Assembly: GCA_025738555.1 (NCBI GenBank) | Contig: JAOVFP010000024.1 | Span: forward strand, 930,001 to 994,000 | Direction: 5' to 3' | DNA from: Cyathus striatus | Lineage: Eukaryota; Basidiomycota; Agaricomycetes; Agaricales; Nidulariaceae | DNA length: 64,000 nucleotides | Shown here: in pieces, positions 37,445 to 48,882 of the stretch | Layout of the letters: the number at the start of each line of letters is the position of its first letter | How positions within the stretch are numbered: position 1 is the stretch's first letter | Notes under the pieces: generated by a model | Databases searched by the model: none | The model's input: the letters and a program-made list of their open reading frames with translations, nothing else | Told to the model about the DNA's origin: nothing | Made by a program: the position numbers and the translations under genes

Positions 37445-39791
37445 GGTAATGGTAAGATATCAAGTTCGTGGTTAAAATCTCAAGAAAGCAATAAAAACGC
37501 GTCGCGGAGTGAGTTTATTATGTTATGTAATTTATAGTGCATTTAATATTAACAAAACTATTGTGTTTATTTATTACTATTTGTGCTATTTATATGGCGC
37601 CTGTTTATTTATAGCTTAAAGTCTTGCCCCTTAAACCCACGCAATTCTTGAGTCGCCGCATCATATAAGTAATCCAGGACCACCGTGATCATACAACAAG
37701 TAGAGCTGAATATTGTCGTGCCTTATATCCATCATGTACGCCTTATCAAGGCTTATTCGCAACGTTCAAACGACATGAAAATGAGAACGACATTTCCATC
37801 AGGTTCTGTGGTCTTGATCATTTGAACGTGAATAGTCTGACGTGGGTAAATTCATGCACATACCTCCTCAGGCCTCAGCTTCTGGTGCCTAGAAATTTTC
37901 TTTGATGCGTGGGCAACGAATTGGTAATGATTCAATACTCAAAAAAGATATCATGATGATCATGTTCAGTCTCCCCGTACTGTGCGATTGACGGCCGGAA
38001 TGAAAATGAACAAAACATAACTTGACATCAACTTCACAATAGACAGGACCTAATGAAATATTGTAGAACAGCAAAAAATGGTCCCTCCAGTGGGAAAGTA
38101 AACTATAGGTTAATGAACGTGGATAGTAGGTCGGTATACACATATCAAATGCAGAGTCTCTGAAGAACGCTTATCGAGCACCAAGTTTGGAGCATCCTGA
38201 CTGCGAAGCACATTCAAAACAAGAAGGTCATATACCTGATGAACGTACCAGATGATATGAAGATGCTCCTTCTGAATAATGTCCACTACCAGTCCGAGTT
38301 GCCGCGGATTTCATTCTCGTTTTCTCTCCTCCAATCACTGTTTCCTCTCTTCCAGTCACTGTTTCTCTTCTTCCAGTCACTGTTTCCCCTCTTCCAGTCG
38401 CTGTTTCCTCGTTTCCAGTCGCTGTTTCCCCTCTTCCAATCACTATTTCCTCTTTCAATCAGGGTGTCCGGTTCGGCAACCTGGCAAAATGATATTAGAT
38501 GTGCAAACTTTGGCCTTTTAAGGTGTCCTCACTGGAGCGGCTGCTGCAAATGCAGCAAGGAACAACGGCATTAAGGTAAGGTATCGCAAATGCATATCGA
38601 CGGGGTGGGGAGAGGACGGGATCAAGTTACAACACAATGCATCTTGTGGTGGGAAGTGCTTTTATGCAACATCTCAGATAGGAACATTTGACCGATTAAG
38701 ATCCATGTATTGGGGTAAGGAAAAAATTGTCGATCCGCTCTTCCGCATACGGCAGCAAACGCACCATGAAACTGTATCCACGTGAAGAACGCTATTTTGG
38801 TTCATACAATGAAATGTTACATCTGTTACATTGTAGGCGCTTGATAATGTGATCAATATATCTGGCACCAGGCACCAAGCACTGATGGTCAATTGCAACG
38901 TGAAAACCGAGGATAATCCTCGTTCGACTTTAAGAGAGTTGCAGTTTTTCCGCCGCCAATGCCTTCGGAATATCTGTTCCTCGACTACGTCAGTGTATTG
39001 ATTCGTGGAGAGAGCAACGGGTACCACGAGTTCTATGTGAATAAGCCCAAAGCAGTGGCACAGGGCCACGTATACTCACGGTAACTCCATATTGCTATGA
39101 GTATCATGGCTGGGCTTAAAAGGCTCGTTATGTGTTCACGCGCGAGTTAAGAATATACTTTTGCATTGATGGATGGTCATTTAGACCATATCCCGAATGA
39201 TATGAAGGCGCGGAGATGCGCTATGATATTGCGGCATAATACCCCAGTGCCGAAAGGGACCGTCTCTTGCAGAAGAGGGGATGGGACGGGATGGAACGCA
39301 ACATGTTGCTTCATTAATCGTTACGTTTCTGGAAGTGCTGCGCCGGTGGTCCAGACATGTGTCATATTTATATTTCTCGTACAATGCGATCCAAACGTAC
39401 CTAGTTACAGGTCTTTCGTGGCACCCGGGATACCGTATCAGGGAACACAGCTTACCTGGTCCTTGCCTAGCATTGGTTCTTACTATTTGACTGACAGCGC
39501 TTGTTGAACCTAAGAATGGTTATATATGTTTGAATCTTCCATAGCTAGTCATAGCTATGGAATAATAAAAATTGGCATCAGGTACCCACGATAAAACATA
39601 ACTGTACTGAGGATATGAGCGTGAGGCAAGTCTGTAAAAACGGGTAACAGCTGCGGTCACCGGTCTGAAAACACCGGCTACATTCCAAACAGTTCCATAA
39701 GGACTCACGAACCCGAAGAAATAGACGTCTGTACACAGTATCAAAGCAACTTCTATTAATCAATGTACACATTGAATAATATATTGACAAA
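37445..39791. other. 2.35-kb region without a recognisable gene
   Basis: Between MCM3 and PRP17. Several frames of 70-130 codons exist on both strands (for example 38674-39069 minus and 39166-39507 plus), but they are rich in Cys, Trp and His, have no motif and overlap each other. A 21-bp tandem repeat lies inside it. The region could be an eroded gene or mobile element, a non-coding RNA locus, or simply spacer. Confidence 0.45.
38335..38460. repeat. 21-bp minisatellite, about six copies
   Basis: Units of 21 bases start at 38335, 38356, 38377, 38398, 38419 and 38440; the last is about two bases short. The consensus reads TCACTGTTTCCTCTCTTCCAG with scattered changes. Because 21 is a multiple of three, all frames stay open: on the plus strand it would encode a heptad like LFPLFQS, on the minus strand repeats like GRGETVT. 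No supported gene contains it. Confidence 0.92.
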
Positions 39792-41866
39792 TCAATCCTG
39801 AATAAAAACAGTTAATTCCTGCAGAATACACGGGTGTCAATTAAACGTACCCAAAGTTTAATCAATCCGTCCCATGAGGCGGTTATGACCTTGGACTAGC
39901 AAGATTTTAACAAATACCGTAGAAGTTATTGGAAGAATACGCACTGTTTCATGTGGTAACCATTCATGTGCAATCACCACCTTCGAATGTGCTTTCAGGC
40001 GAGACTTGATCCTACCGGTCTTCCAATCCCAAAATACGACGTTGCCCTCGCCGTCACCGCTGCTTATCCATTTTCCGTCAGGAGAAAATCCAACCTGACA
40101 GGCATACCCGGCAACAGAATGGCCAGCAAATCTTTTTTTGCGATTTTGGCGGAAATTATCCGTGCTATAAACCAGAATTTGATTATCGAGAGATTGTGCA
40201 GCGAAGTACTTTTCTGAAAAATGATACTGTTAAGTAAGCGGACAGCTAATGACCAACTTGAGACATACTGGACGGATGAAGTGTTACAGCTGGCATTGAG
40301 TGCATATGGGGCTCAGCGATATATTTGATAACGACAGGGATGTCGAAATCCCATGCACGAATTGTCTTATCGTCCGAAGTCGTAACGAATCGTCGATTCT
40401 CGTCCACAAAAGTAATGGTATTGACTGGACCCAGATGTTGATCATATTCTTGAGTGATCTCTCCAGAGTCCATGTCATACTATGGCCAGTCAGGATTGTG
40501 AACTACGTTAGGAATAGGCAATGGCTTACCTGTATAATTTTTTTGTCGGACATACCAGCGAGGAATATGTTTTGTTTATCTTCATCGGGATGGAATCGAA
40601 TAACATATGGTATCTTTCCATTGCTGAACCGCTTCAAACACTGCCCGGTCTCGGTATCCCACAGCTTCATTTGACGGTCGTAACCGCAAGACAAAAATCT
40701 ACGACCGTCATTGGAAAAAGTCACATCCTTCACCGCCTTGACGTGACCATTGAACGTTCGTAGACAATTTCCGTGCGTATACACGTCCCAGAGCTAACGA
40801 ATGTTTAAGAATGATAATGCGGGAAGTAGAATTGGATGACCTACTTTAATTTTAGTATCCATTGACCCGCTAAGAAGCAAATGTCCAGTTTCTGGAAACG
40901 TGCGAATGACCGATACGCCTTGAGTATGCCCAGTCCATGTATGTATACAGACTTTAGGTATGAAGCAATCCTGAGAACCAGTCTCCTGGACCAAATTGGG
41001 TGCATCGGCAAGCGGAGGAGATATGTAAGTCCTTCCTTGGTAATCCGTTAAAGATTTGCCATGGAAAACAGTGCTTTCCTGCCCTAGCGCCCCCTTCTTC
41101 GGTCTGGCCTTTTTCCCAACGAATTCAGGCTCGGATTCTTCATCTTCCTCATCTTCCTCGTCCCCATCTCCAGGCTCCATACCAGCAAGAAAACCGTCCT
41201 TCGGTTCTTCCCCCTTCCAAGAAGCCCAAGGACCCACATATGCCTCTTCTCCATCCACGATTTCTAATTTACCTTTATCTTTACGCTTCCGCTTCAACTC
41301 CTTGCGTTGGTTTCGTGACGCGCGCAAGGTGTCTAAAGTAGCAAAGTTGTTGGCTTTGGCACTCTCTACTGAGCCAAGAATGGTAGGTGCATTGGGGTCT
41401 ACTGATGGATTTGCGGAATATCCAAGTATTGCATGTGTAAGATGTTGGGATCGAAAAGCGTGTTCGGTCATAGATTGTTCTTCTACGTGCCCAGCCAAAG
41501 CGTTTTGATTGAGGAATCGATTGCGGTCGCTAAATGGGTTTTCAGGGCCTTGTAGTGGAAGCATCATATCATTGTATGGGATGTTCACGTTCATTTGCGT
41601 ATCTGTGGGCCTTGTCACTAGAGAAGTCTGGTGAAGGGGGTCCTGAGTAATTATATATTATCAGCATTGGGCATTAAGCCTGAGATAAGAATTAGACGTA
41701 CTTCAGCAAGCACATGCGGTGCGGATTCATGTACTTCAACTGTTGTCCCCGACTCATCAACCCGCGGCTTCTTTGCAGTAGGAAGCGAAGCAAGGCCAAA
41801 TGCATCCTTCACCATGGAGTGCAGATTATCATCCTCATCTGAGGAATATGCGAGGGTGAGCGACAT
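39792..41866 (-). CDS. PRP17: Pre-mRNA splicing factor Prp17 / Cdc40
   Basis: WD40 protein needed for the second catalytic step of splicing. A minus-strand gene starting [18 protein letters not shown]. The N-terminal half is disordered, with [19 protein letters not shown], a basic patch ([14 protein letters not shown]) and an acidic run ([15 protein letters not shown]). The C-terminal half is a WD40 propeller: [63 protein letters not shown] and [10 protein letters not shown]. The final blade is [13 protein letters not shown]. The last Asp and the stop come from a six-base exon at 39792-39797 after a 53-base intron (39798-39850) with an ATTAAC branch; without it the protein would run on into unrelated residues. 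The gene is divergent from the Myb/zinc-finger gene across 288 bases. Confidence 0.92.
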
Positions 41867-42154
41867 GGTCGGTACAAGGAAAGTTCAGCTAGCAGCTTAG
41901 AAGTTATAAGTAGGTTCAAGGTTGGGTCAAGGCGCGTTGTTATGATGAAGGTTAACTCATATTAATAAGTTACATAATAACTCTGTACAATTGAAATTGT
42001 CTATAGTTATTATTAGTATGTAGTACTAAATTCCGGCTTAGCAAAATGCCTTTGTGACATCTTGTGATAACGCTTCGTGCGTGACTGCTAAGGCTCCCAA
42101 TACAGCTTCTCCATCCTTTCTTCTTGCTTGTCATGATTTCATGATTGTCTCCTC

Positions 42155-44658
42155 ATGGCTGAAAGAAACGTTGGTCGATCTTGGACTGAAGAAGAAGGCT
42201 AGTGCTTTTATCATGAACTGTCGATTCCAACTTCTAATTATTCTCCCTAATTTCCAGACAAATTACTAACTGATGCTGTACGAAGATATGGCGAGCAAGA
42301 TAACTGGAAAACTATTGCACTCTCAGTACCAGGGCGGACTAACAAAGCATGCAGAAAGGTACCTATGCTTCGGATAAATATAATCTACTTATTTTATTTA
42401 TTTATTCTTCACTTCCTGTCTAGCGCTGGCTTCACTCTCTCTCTCCAAATGTTAAGAAGACCGCCTGGACCGCGGATGAAGATAAACTTTTGATCGAGCT
42501 GTATAATGTTCATGGCCCTAAGTGGTCCGCCATTGCCCGTCAGATTCCGGGTAGGACAGACGATGCTTGCTCAAAGCGTTACCGTGAAGCGCTGGATCCA
42601 GCCTTGAGGAAAGACGAATGGACAGCTGAAGAGGATGAAAAGCTTCTTGAAGTATACGCTCAGCTTGGTGGTAAATGGGGTCAGGTCGGCCAAGTATTTG
42701 GCCGCAGTGGATTGGGGTGCAGAAATCGGTATGTAGAATACTTGCAAGTCAACAATGAATTCTTACAAGTTCTCGTTCAGATGGCGTCTTTTGGAACGAA
42801 AAAAGAAAGCCGCGGAAGCCCAAATGCATAAGTCTCGCCCAACACCCACCTTAACGGATGTCCCAGAACCTGCTGGTCACACATCATACGCATCTCACCA
42901 AGTTCCTCAGCTTGACCCAATTTTAGAAGATGCAGGAAGCCTAGGATATTATCCTGAAGCATATTCAAACATCTCTTCCGAGGTAGTTTTTGGAAACAAA
43001 AACCTGCTCACTGATCCAGCTCCAGACGATATACGACCATTGCATGCGCAAGTTGCTCCTTTCCAGGTTTCATCGACTTCATCACTCAGTAAAGCCCTTT
43101 CTGATTCACCCCGGGTGAACTATTCTTTGCCCCCTACCACTCCAGCACAACAGGCAGAACCGCAGCCTAATTCAGGCAATCTTTCGCTGTCCTCGCTTGC
43201 CTCTTCTCCATTGTATCCACCATCGAACGATATGTCCCAGGATACGATTATGGCACTCGAAGATGGTGACGGCTCAAACTTTGGCGACTTATTTGGATCC
43301 GTAGATTATGCATCCCAGAATTACTATAGCTCGGGGATATTTGGCTCGGTCTCCCCTTTATCTTTTCCCTCCGAAATGCTTCCGTCAAATGGTCACAATA
43401 CTTTGCAGGTGATTGGGTTTTTGAAATCACCAAATCCACTTGCTAGTATCGACATTTCTATGTTTGATCCTACAGGCGAAGGATATGAGCAATCCTCCGC
43501 TACTACAACGCCATTCCACGTTCCTTCGCCAATATCTGCATCTTGTAGTCCCCATCCATTTTTATCTCACGATCTTCCGGCCTACGAGCAACAACCTACT
43601 GCTGGATCACTATTGTTCTCTGCTCATCCGGGACTAAATTCTCGGCCATCGCCTATCTTCTCTCACAATTCTAGTTATACGCAATCATCTAGTCGCTTTC
43701 AAACTCCTGCGACTAGTTGTAATTCTACTCCCTCAACACAGCCTGTTGAAACTTTAGTTTCGCGGAATACAAGTCCTATTCGACATAACCAGTTCCCTTG
43801 CCATCCTCTGTTCCAAAGTACTATTCAGCCAGGAGACTTAAAAAAACAACTAGTAAAAAGCTTCCCAAACCCCCACAAATGAAACCTGGTAGTAGACTCT
43901 CATCAGCGTTGGCGCTATGCGAGTGAGTCTATGCTTTTGTCGGTAACCCATGCTTCCGACTAACTTATGACTGATAGCCCGACTTTAAGACCGTACGCAT
44001 GTGGTAGAGAAAGCTGTTGGCCTGAAAGTGCAGTAATTGGCATTGCCTGTTATGCAACTTCGAAAGAATTGCTAGACCACACAAAGGAAGAGCACCCGGA
44101 CGATTTACCCGGCGATCGACCTTTTCGTTGTGCTCTTACGGGTTGTGGAAAGTCGTGGAAGGTCCGTCCCTCGTGCATTTATACTTTCGTATGCCATCTA
44201 ATTGATATTCATTAGTCTATTAACGGTCTGCAATATCATCTGCAAGTGTAAGCAGTAGTACGGACGGTGTCAAGTGAAGTTCTATCTGACAACGCACTAG
44301 ATCCACTGCTCACTTCCGATATGCTTTATCCTCTGCAACACAATCGATTCCGCCTGACGACTCCATTCACACTGGATCTGGTACAGAAACGGAGGCGGAC
44401 GATTCCCAGGGCAATTTCTATTGCCCTCATACACATTGTACGAAAACATATCGACAACCCAGTGGGTTACGATATCATTTAAAACATGTATGCAGTAACC
44501 TTCTCGCGCTTCGTAAAAACTTGAACTGCATTTGTTTATTATAGGGGCATCCTGAAAAAATGCCGGCCCAACTCTCAACGGTTCCCCCTGCTCTAGCTCG
44601 GCACATGTCTACCAAAGTCAGAAAGCGGCGGAAGCCCCCTTCCGAGGCTGAGGAATAG
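42155..44658 (+). CDS. Myb DNA-binding protein with C-terminal C2H2-type zinc fingers
   Basis: Putative transcription factor, unnamed. Eight exons (42155-42197, 42258-42358, 42424-42728, 42781-43922, 43978-44161,44216-44247, 44301-44487, 44545-44658). Residues about 7-160 hold three Myb repeats with spaced tryptophans: SWTEEEDKLLTDAV, AWTADEDKLLIELYNVHGPKW and EWTAEEDEKLLEVYAQLGGKW. A Ser/Pro/Gln-rich middle follows. The C-terminus has three Cys2His2-like modules: CGRESC with HTKEEH, CALTGC with HLQVSTAH, and CPHTHC with HLKHGH, then a basic tail (KVRKRRKPPSE). Intron 1 appears to be GC-AG (donor GCTAGT at 42198). The long fourth exon is out of frame by one base with the zinc-finger part; either a base is missing in the run of seven A near 43845, or 43771-43826 is a further 56-base intron. 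Confidence 0.8.
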
Positions 44659-45062
44659 CAGAAAATTTCTCATTCCTTATGTTCAAAGAAAACAATTTAC
44701 CCGCGATTCGAAGATACATGTGGTTGATTACTTCTGGAGGCGCTATCTCTTCATTTTCGTTCTCTCATTTGATGACTTTAGGAGCAATACATCTATAGGG
44801 GATTTTACTTACATTAATTACCTTACACTACACTACACTGTTGCAGATACTTAACTTAATGTGGATTTCAAGACCCTGGATGGTCATGCGTTCGATGAAT
44901 AGTAAGTGTCACGCGCGCGGTCATTGTAGTGAATCTCAGCCTAATAGAAAACTATATGCTTTGAAACCAAATATAGCGTTTTTGTTTGGTATACTACCCT
45001 AATCTACCCAACACTGTTCGTCCTAACCAAAAAAACTGCCTCTTAACATACGCTTTGCCAAT
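44659..45062. other. Convergent intergenic region
   Basis: 3' regions of the Myb and SGT2 genes. AT-rich; the short CACTACACTACACTG repeat near 44826-44840 is the only pattern. No gene. Confidence 0.4.
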
Positions 45063-46261
45063 TTATTGCCCCGCGCCGAACTGACTTGCCCTGCACAGAT
45101 ATCAGACATGTGTATGTATTTCCCAGGAAAGCACTTACAACTGTCGGAGAGTAGGATCAGACATGAGTTCCTCCATACTCGGCATGTCTCCAGACTGCGC
45201 TCTCCTCATCTATGTTAGAATTAAACAAGACGCCTTGTCGCAAAAATTTAACCAGGACGGACGTACCATATTCGAAACGGCAGGGTTCTGCATCAAATTT
45301 GAGATACCTCCATTAGACATCATCTGCTGAGCCATAGCCATCATCTGAGGATTGTTCATGATACTTCCGATGTCTGGCATTCCGCCGCCTGCACCTCCCA
45401 TTCCAGGCATGTTCCTTAGCATATCAGCCATACCACCAAGACCTGCACCGGCATTCGTGTCAGTAGTAGGGCTATCTGAACTGGCGGAGGTGTCCTCGGC
45501 GACTATCCTAGCATTTGCATTTGCTAAGCCCGATTTCAAACCGGCATTGGAAGGGTCCAGCTTCAGTCCTCGCTCAAATGCATTGGCAGCAGCTGAAAAG
45601 TCACCAAGAGAATACTGAGCATGACTGGAACGTTATTTTTAAGGCGCTGTGAAATATAATGAAAGCGGGAAAACATACCCAAGACGATGATATGCCTTCA
45701 CAAAATTTGAATCAACGCTGATTGCTTTCTCAGAATCTCCAACTGCAGATAGATGGTCTCCTTTGCTTGAATATGCTGCAGCACGATTGGAGTAATAGAC
45801 AGGATTCGTAGGATCGAGGCTAATAGCTTTAGTGTATGCCTCAATGGCCTCATCGTATTTCTTGCTCGACATTAGCGAGTTCCCAGTTTGCTTCAACTTC
45901 TCAGCTTCCACCCTTTCGTCGGTAGAGGGTGACTTTGTCTGAGAAGAGCCTGATGCTGAAGTAGTTGATGAAGACCCCACTCTATCCTTCGTCTTGAGGA
46001 AGACATCGAATGTGCTCTGGAGCGATGCTGGTTTAACACTGAGAGTTTCTGCCTGCTCCTTATTAGCAGGGTCAACTCCAAAGGCTTCACCAATGCATTG
46101 CACTATGATGATAAGATCAGAAGACGAGTAAAAATGAAGAGGGACGACATACTTGCGACCTCAAGACCTTCCTGATCATCTGCTTTCACAGTCCCGTCCG
46201 TAACTGACTGATTCAAGAATTCTAAAATGGCGTAAACGAGGCGCTGTTGCTTTTCCGACAT
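45063..46261 (-). CDS. SGT2: Small glutamine-rich TPR co-chaperone Sgt2 (SGTA)
   Basis: Cytosolic co-chaperone that passes tail-anchored proteins to the GET pathway and binds Hsp70/Hsp90. Minus strand. The N-terminal dimer domain (MSEKQQRLVYAILEFLNQS, then MQCIGEAFGVD) binds Get4/Get5. A Ser/Thr linker leads to three TPR repeats: AEKLKQTGNSLMSSKKYDEA, YYSNRAAAYSSKGDH and AYHRLGHAQYSLGDF. The C-terminal substrate domain is rich in Met, Gly, Asn and Gln (DMLRNMPGMGG, NNPQMMAMAQQMM). The last exon, 45063-45090, adds ASQFGAGQ after an intron with a GTAAGT donor at 45133-45138; reading through that donor would stop at once, which is why a shorter model is tempting. The gene is divergent from PRP19 with 249 bases between the start codons. 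Confidence 0.93.
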
Positions 46262-46510
46262 GGTGTATTTACCGTACGAGGTGGAGAAATAATCGAGAAG
46301 TAATTTTAATGGGTGACTGAATTGGATTTGGATTTACATTACTCGAAGCTTATCTGGACTATTGTAACTTGTTTGCTCTGCGCCTCTGACTCAAACATAC
46401 AAAACAGACAACAGTCCAAGATACAAAGTAGAACAAACAAAATAATTCGACTGCAGTTGCCAGTTGCGGGTTGCAGTCTACAACGACAGACTCCTTCCAC
46501 TCATTCGCCC

Positions 46511-48131
46511 ATGTTCTTCTGCGCCATCTCCGGAGAGCCTCCTCAAGAGCCTGTTGTCTCTGCAAAGTCAGGGAAAGTCTATGAGAAGCGCCTTATTGTA
46601 AAATACATCAGCGAGAATGGCACAGACCCAATCACAGGCGACAAGCTTGAGGAATCTGACTTGATTGCCATTAAAGCCGGTGCGTGCCTCTACTAATTCT
46701 ACTCTATTGTCTATGTTCTGAGAATTCCTGCAGCACCTGAAACAGCTGCTCCGCGACCGCCTACCAATGCTTCAATTCCTGCCCTCCTTCACCTTCTGCA
46801 AAACGAATGGGACGCTCTTGTTCTCGAGACTTTCGCGTTGAAACAAAAATACAACTCTGTTCGACAGGAGCTCAGCTACGCCCTTTACTCTCAGGATGCT
46901 GCCAGTCGCGTAGTTGCGCGTCTCATCAGGGAACGCGATGCTGCCAGAGAGTAAGTGCCCGCGCCACGTAATCTATACAATATCCTGCTAACGTGTTGGA
47001 CAGGGCACTATCTAATGTCCAGGCCTCGATGGGAATTGCTCCTTCTGCATCTACTACTGAAGATGTCGAAATGGCTGAAAGTGCGCCTGCGGAAGAAGGT
47101 CTTCCTGCTAATATCATTTCTCAGATCGACGAGACCCACCAGACTTTGTCCGCCGCCCGTAAGAAGCGGAAGGCACCAGCCGGGTATACTTCTCCTGCGG
47201 AGGTGAAAACCTTTACCGCTCAACATGCTATTCCTTCTCTTCATTCTGCCTCCCCAGCTGGCATTACCTCGTTGGCTCTGTCCCGCCAAAACCCATCGCA
47301 ATTCCTCACTGGTGGAAACGACAAAATCGTGCAGCTTTATGACAAGAGCACTGATAAAGTTCTTGCTTCACTAAAGGGCCATACCAAGAAAATCAATCAA
47401 GTTGCATTTCGCGAACGTGAAGGAGAACCCACTCTTCTTCTTTCAGCCGGTGCAGATAAGATTGCTAAAATTTGGTCTCATGATTCTGCATCAGGCGAAT
47501 ATCTCCCCAAGTCTACTATTCGCGCTCACAAAGGCGAAGTCACCGGCCTTGCTGTCCATCCTACTTCCACTCTACTCGCCCTATCTTCTACGGATCAGAC
47601 TTACTCACTTCACGATCTTGTCACTTTCAATCAAGTCTTCCGTTCTGTTGCATCTGAGGAACCATTTACTTCGCTTGCTGTTCATCCCGACGGCATGCTT
47701 CTCGCACTTGGTACTCCATCTTCAACAATACAGATCTACGACATCGTACTGGAGGCATTGCTGCCTCTTTGAAACCAGCAGATGCCCCACCTTTCACTGT
47801 AAACACTTTATCTTTTTCGGAGAACGGCTATCACCTAATTGGTCCCGACTCCCTATCATCGGTTGCGGTATGGGACCTCAGAAAGCAAAAAGCTGCCCAT
47901 TCTATCTCACTAGGCGAAGATTTTAAGGTTCACAAGGTTGTGTACGACTTCAGTGCTCAATATTTCGGCGTTGCAGGCACTGCAGGTGGCAGAGTATTCG
48001 CCCACAAGACATGGGAAGAACTGCTTAAACTCGATGAAGGTGGTGACATGCAAGATATCGCCTTTGGCAACAACGGTAAAGATATTTGGGGTGTTACGGG
48101 ACGAGAGGTTAGGATTTGGGGTTCCACATAA
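46511..48131 (+). CDS. PRP19: Pre-mRNA-processing factor Prp19, with apparent one-base frameshift
   Basis: U-box E3 ubiquitin ligase and scaffold of the NineTeen complex, required for spliceosome activation. Three exons (46511-46679, 46734-46950, 47004-48131). The N-terminal U-box is complete (FCAISGEPPQEPVVSAKSG, then ITGDKLEESDLI), followed by the coiled-coil tetramer region (ALLHLLQNEWDALVLETF) and a seven-blade WD40 domain (GGNDKIVQLYDKSTDKVLAS, GADKIAKIWSHDS, AVWDLRKQKAAHS). It ends REVRIWGST. Near 47745 the frame breaks inside the fifth or sixth blade: IQIYD is followed by a stop 11 codons on, while the rest (RTGGIAASLKP onward) is intact one frame away. Exon 3 is 1128 bases, one short of what the phase requires. 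With one base restored the protein would be 504 residues, the normal size. Confidence 0.93.
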
Positions 48132-48413
48132 ATTTCGTGCTCCCATATTGTCCTGTATATCAACCTTTTAATTTTAACTATGGTGGAACTTGTTTCCTGA
48201 TCGAGTTTGTTTATCGTGCGCATCGGCGTCAACATATACGAAGATGCTACAGTTCTATTTCTTTCAAATTGAATTATCTTTGAATTTTATATATACTCTT
48301 CGCTTTTCGCATCCTGGTATGCAATGATTGTGTACAAGCATGAATATGTGTACATTCAATAAATAAAGTTACTACATGAGATAAAACAAAAGATTGCTTA
48401 CAACTCATTAAGT

Positions 48414-48495
48414 ATTTAGAAGGAATCGAACCCTCTTTACCATAGTCAACCTTAGCTTCGAGGGGGGCTACAGCGTATCGTTACACCAGGAATGC
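48414..48495 (-). other. tRNA-like fragment 1
   Basis: On the minus strand GGTTCGATTCC (48422-48432) is a perfect B-box/T-arm core, and about 45 bases upstream lies TGGTGTAACGATAC, an A-box-like stretch. The T-stem can pair (GAGGG with CCTTC), but I cannot pair a seven-base acceptor stem or find a clean anticodon arm, so I do not call a functional tRNA. Confidence 0.35.
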
Positions 48496-48589
48496 TTGGG
48501 GCTTTCCTGTATCACTAAGTCGGCATAACGAGTTACTTAGTGTACTTATATGTCAAAGAGCTCTGAAACAAAGATAGACTTGCGCATGT

Positions 48590-48640
48590 TTCTGAGGGAA
48601 TCGAACCCCAACCGCGTACCTTACCACTACGCCAGCAATG
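48590..48640 (-). other. tRNA-like fragment 2, lacking the anticodon arm
   Basis: On the minus strand TGGCGTAGTGG (48624-48634) is an exact A-box and GGTTCGATTCC (48597-48607) an exact B-box, but only 16 bases separate them. That is too short for an anticodon arm and variable loop, and the flanks do not form an acceptor stem. It looks like a truncated tRNA or tRNA-derived element. Confidence 0.45.
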
Positions 48641-48882
48641 TTCGTTATTTCGAGAGAGAAGTTCAACCGCCGCCATATCCTCATCAATGAGCTCAAGAAT
48701 ATCTCGTAAGAAATGAATGTCATTGATATCGTTGTGTACATGTGAAGATTTGTAGGTGAATGTAAATGCAGCATAACCGTGAATAATAATAATAATCTGA
48801 ACAAATGTCATGATAACGAAGAATAAGTCAGGGCTAAGTATGTGTTCAGTGAAAATAGAGGTTCTAGCGCAGCAGCCTCTAA

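Larger units (their letters stand above)
48132..48882. other. Convergent intergenic region with tRNA-like fragments
   Basis: 3' regions of PRP19 and the OPT transporter. It contains two pol III B-box-like sequences on the minus strand, listed separately. No protein gene. Confidence 0.4.

Noticed and set aside
38674..39069. Minus-strand frame of 131 codons
   Set aside because: Composition rich in Cys, His and Trp without pattern, no splice continuation and no domain.
38238..39210. Diverged duplicate blocks sharing ATGATATGAAG near 38251 and 39198
   Set aside because: Similarity is limited to about a dozen bases; flanks do not align.
43418..43455. Intron inside the Myb exon 4 (donor after ACTTTGCAG)
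   Set aside because: It would be about 38 bases and is not needed for phase; the frame is open through it.
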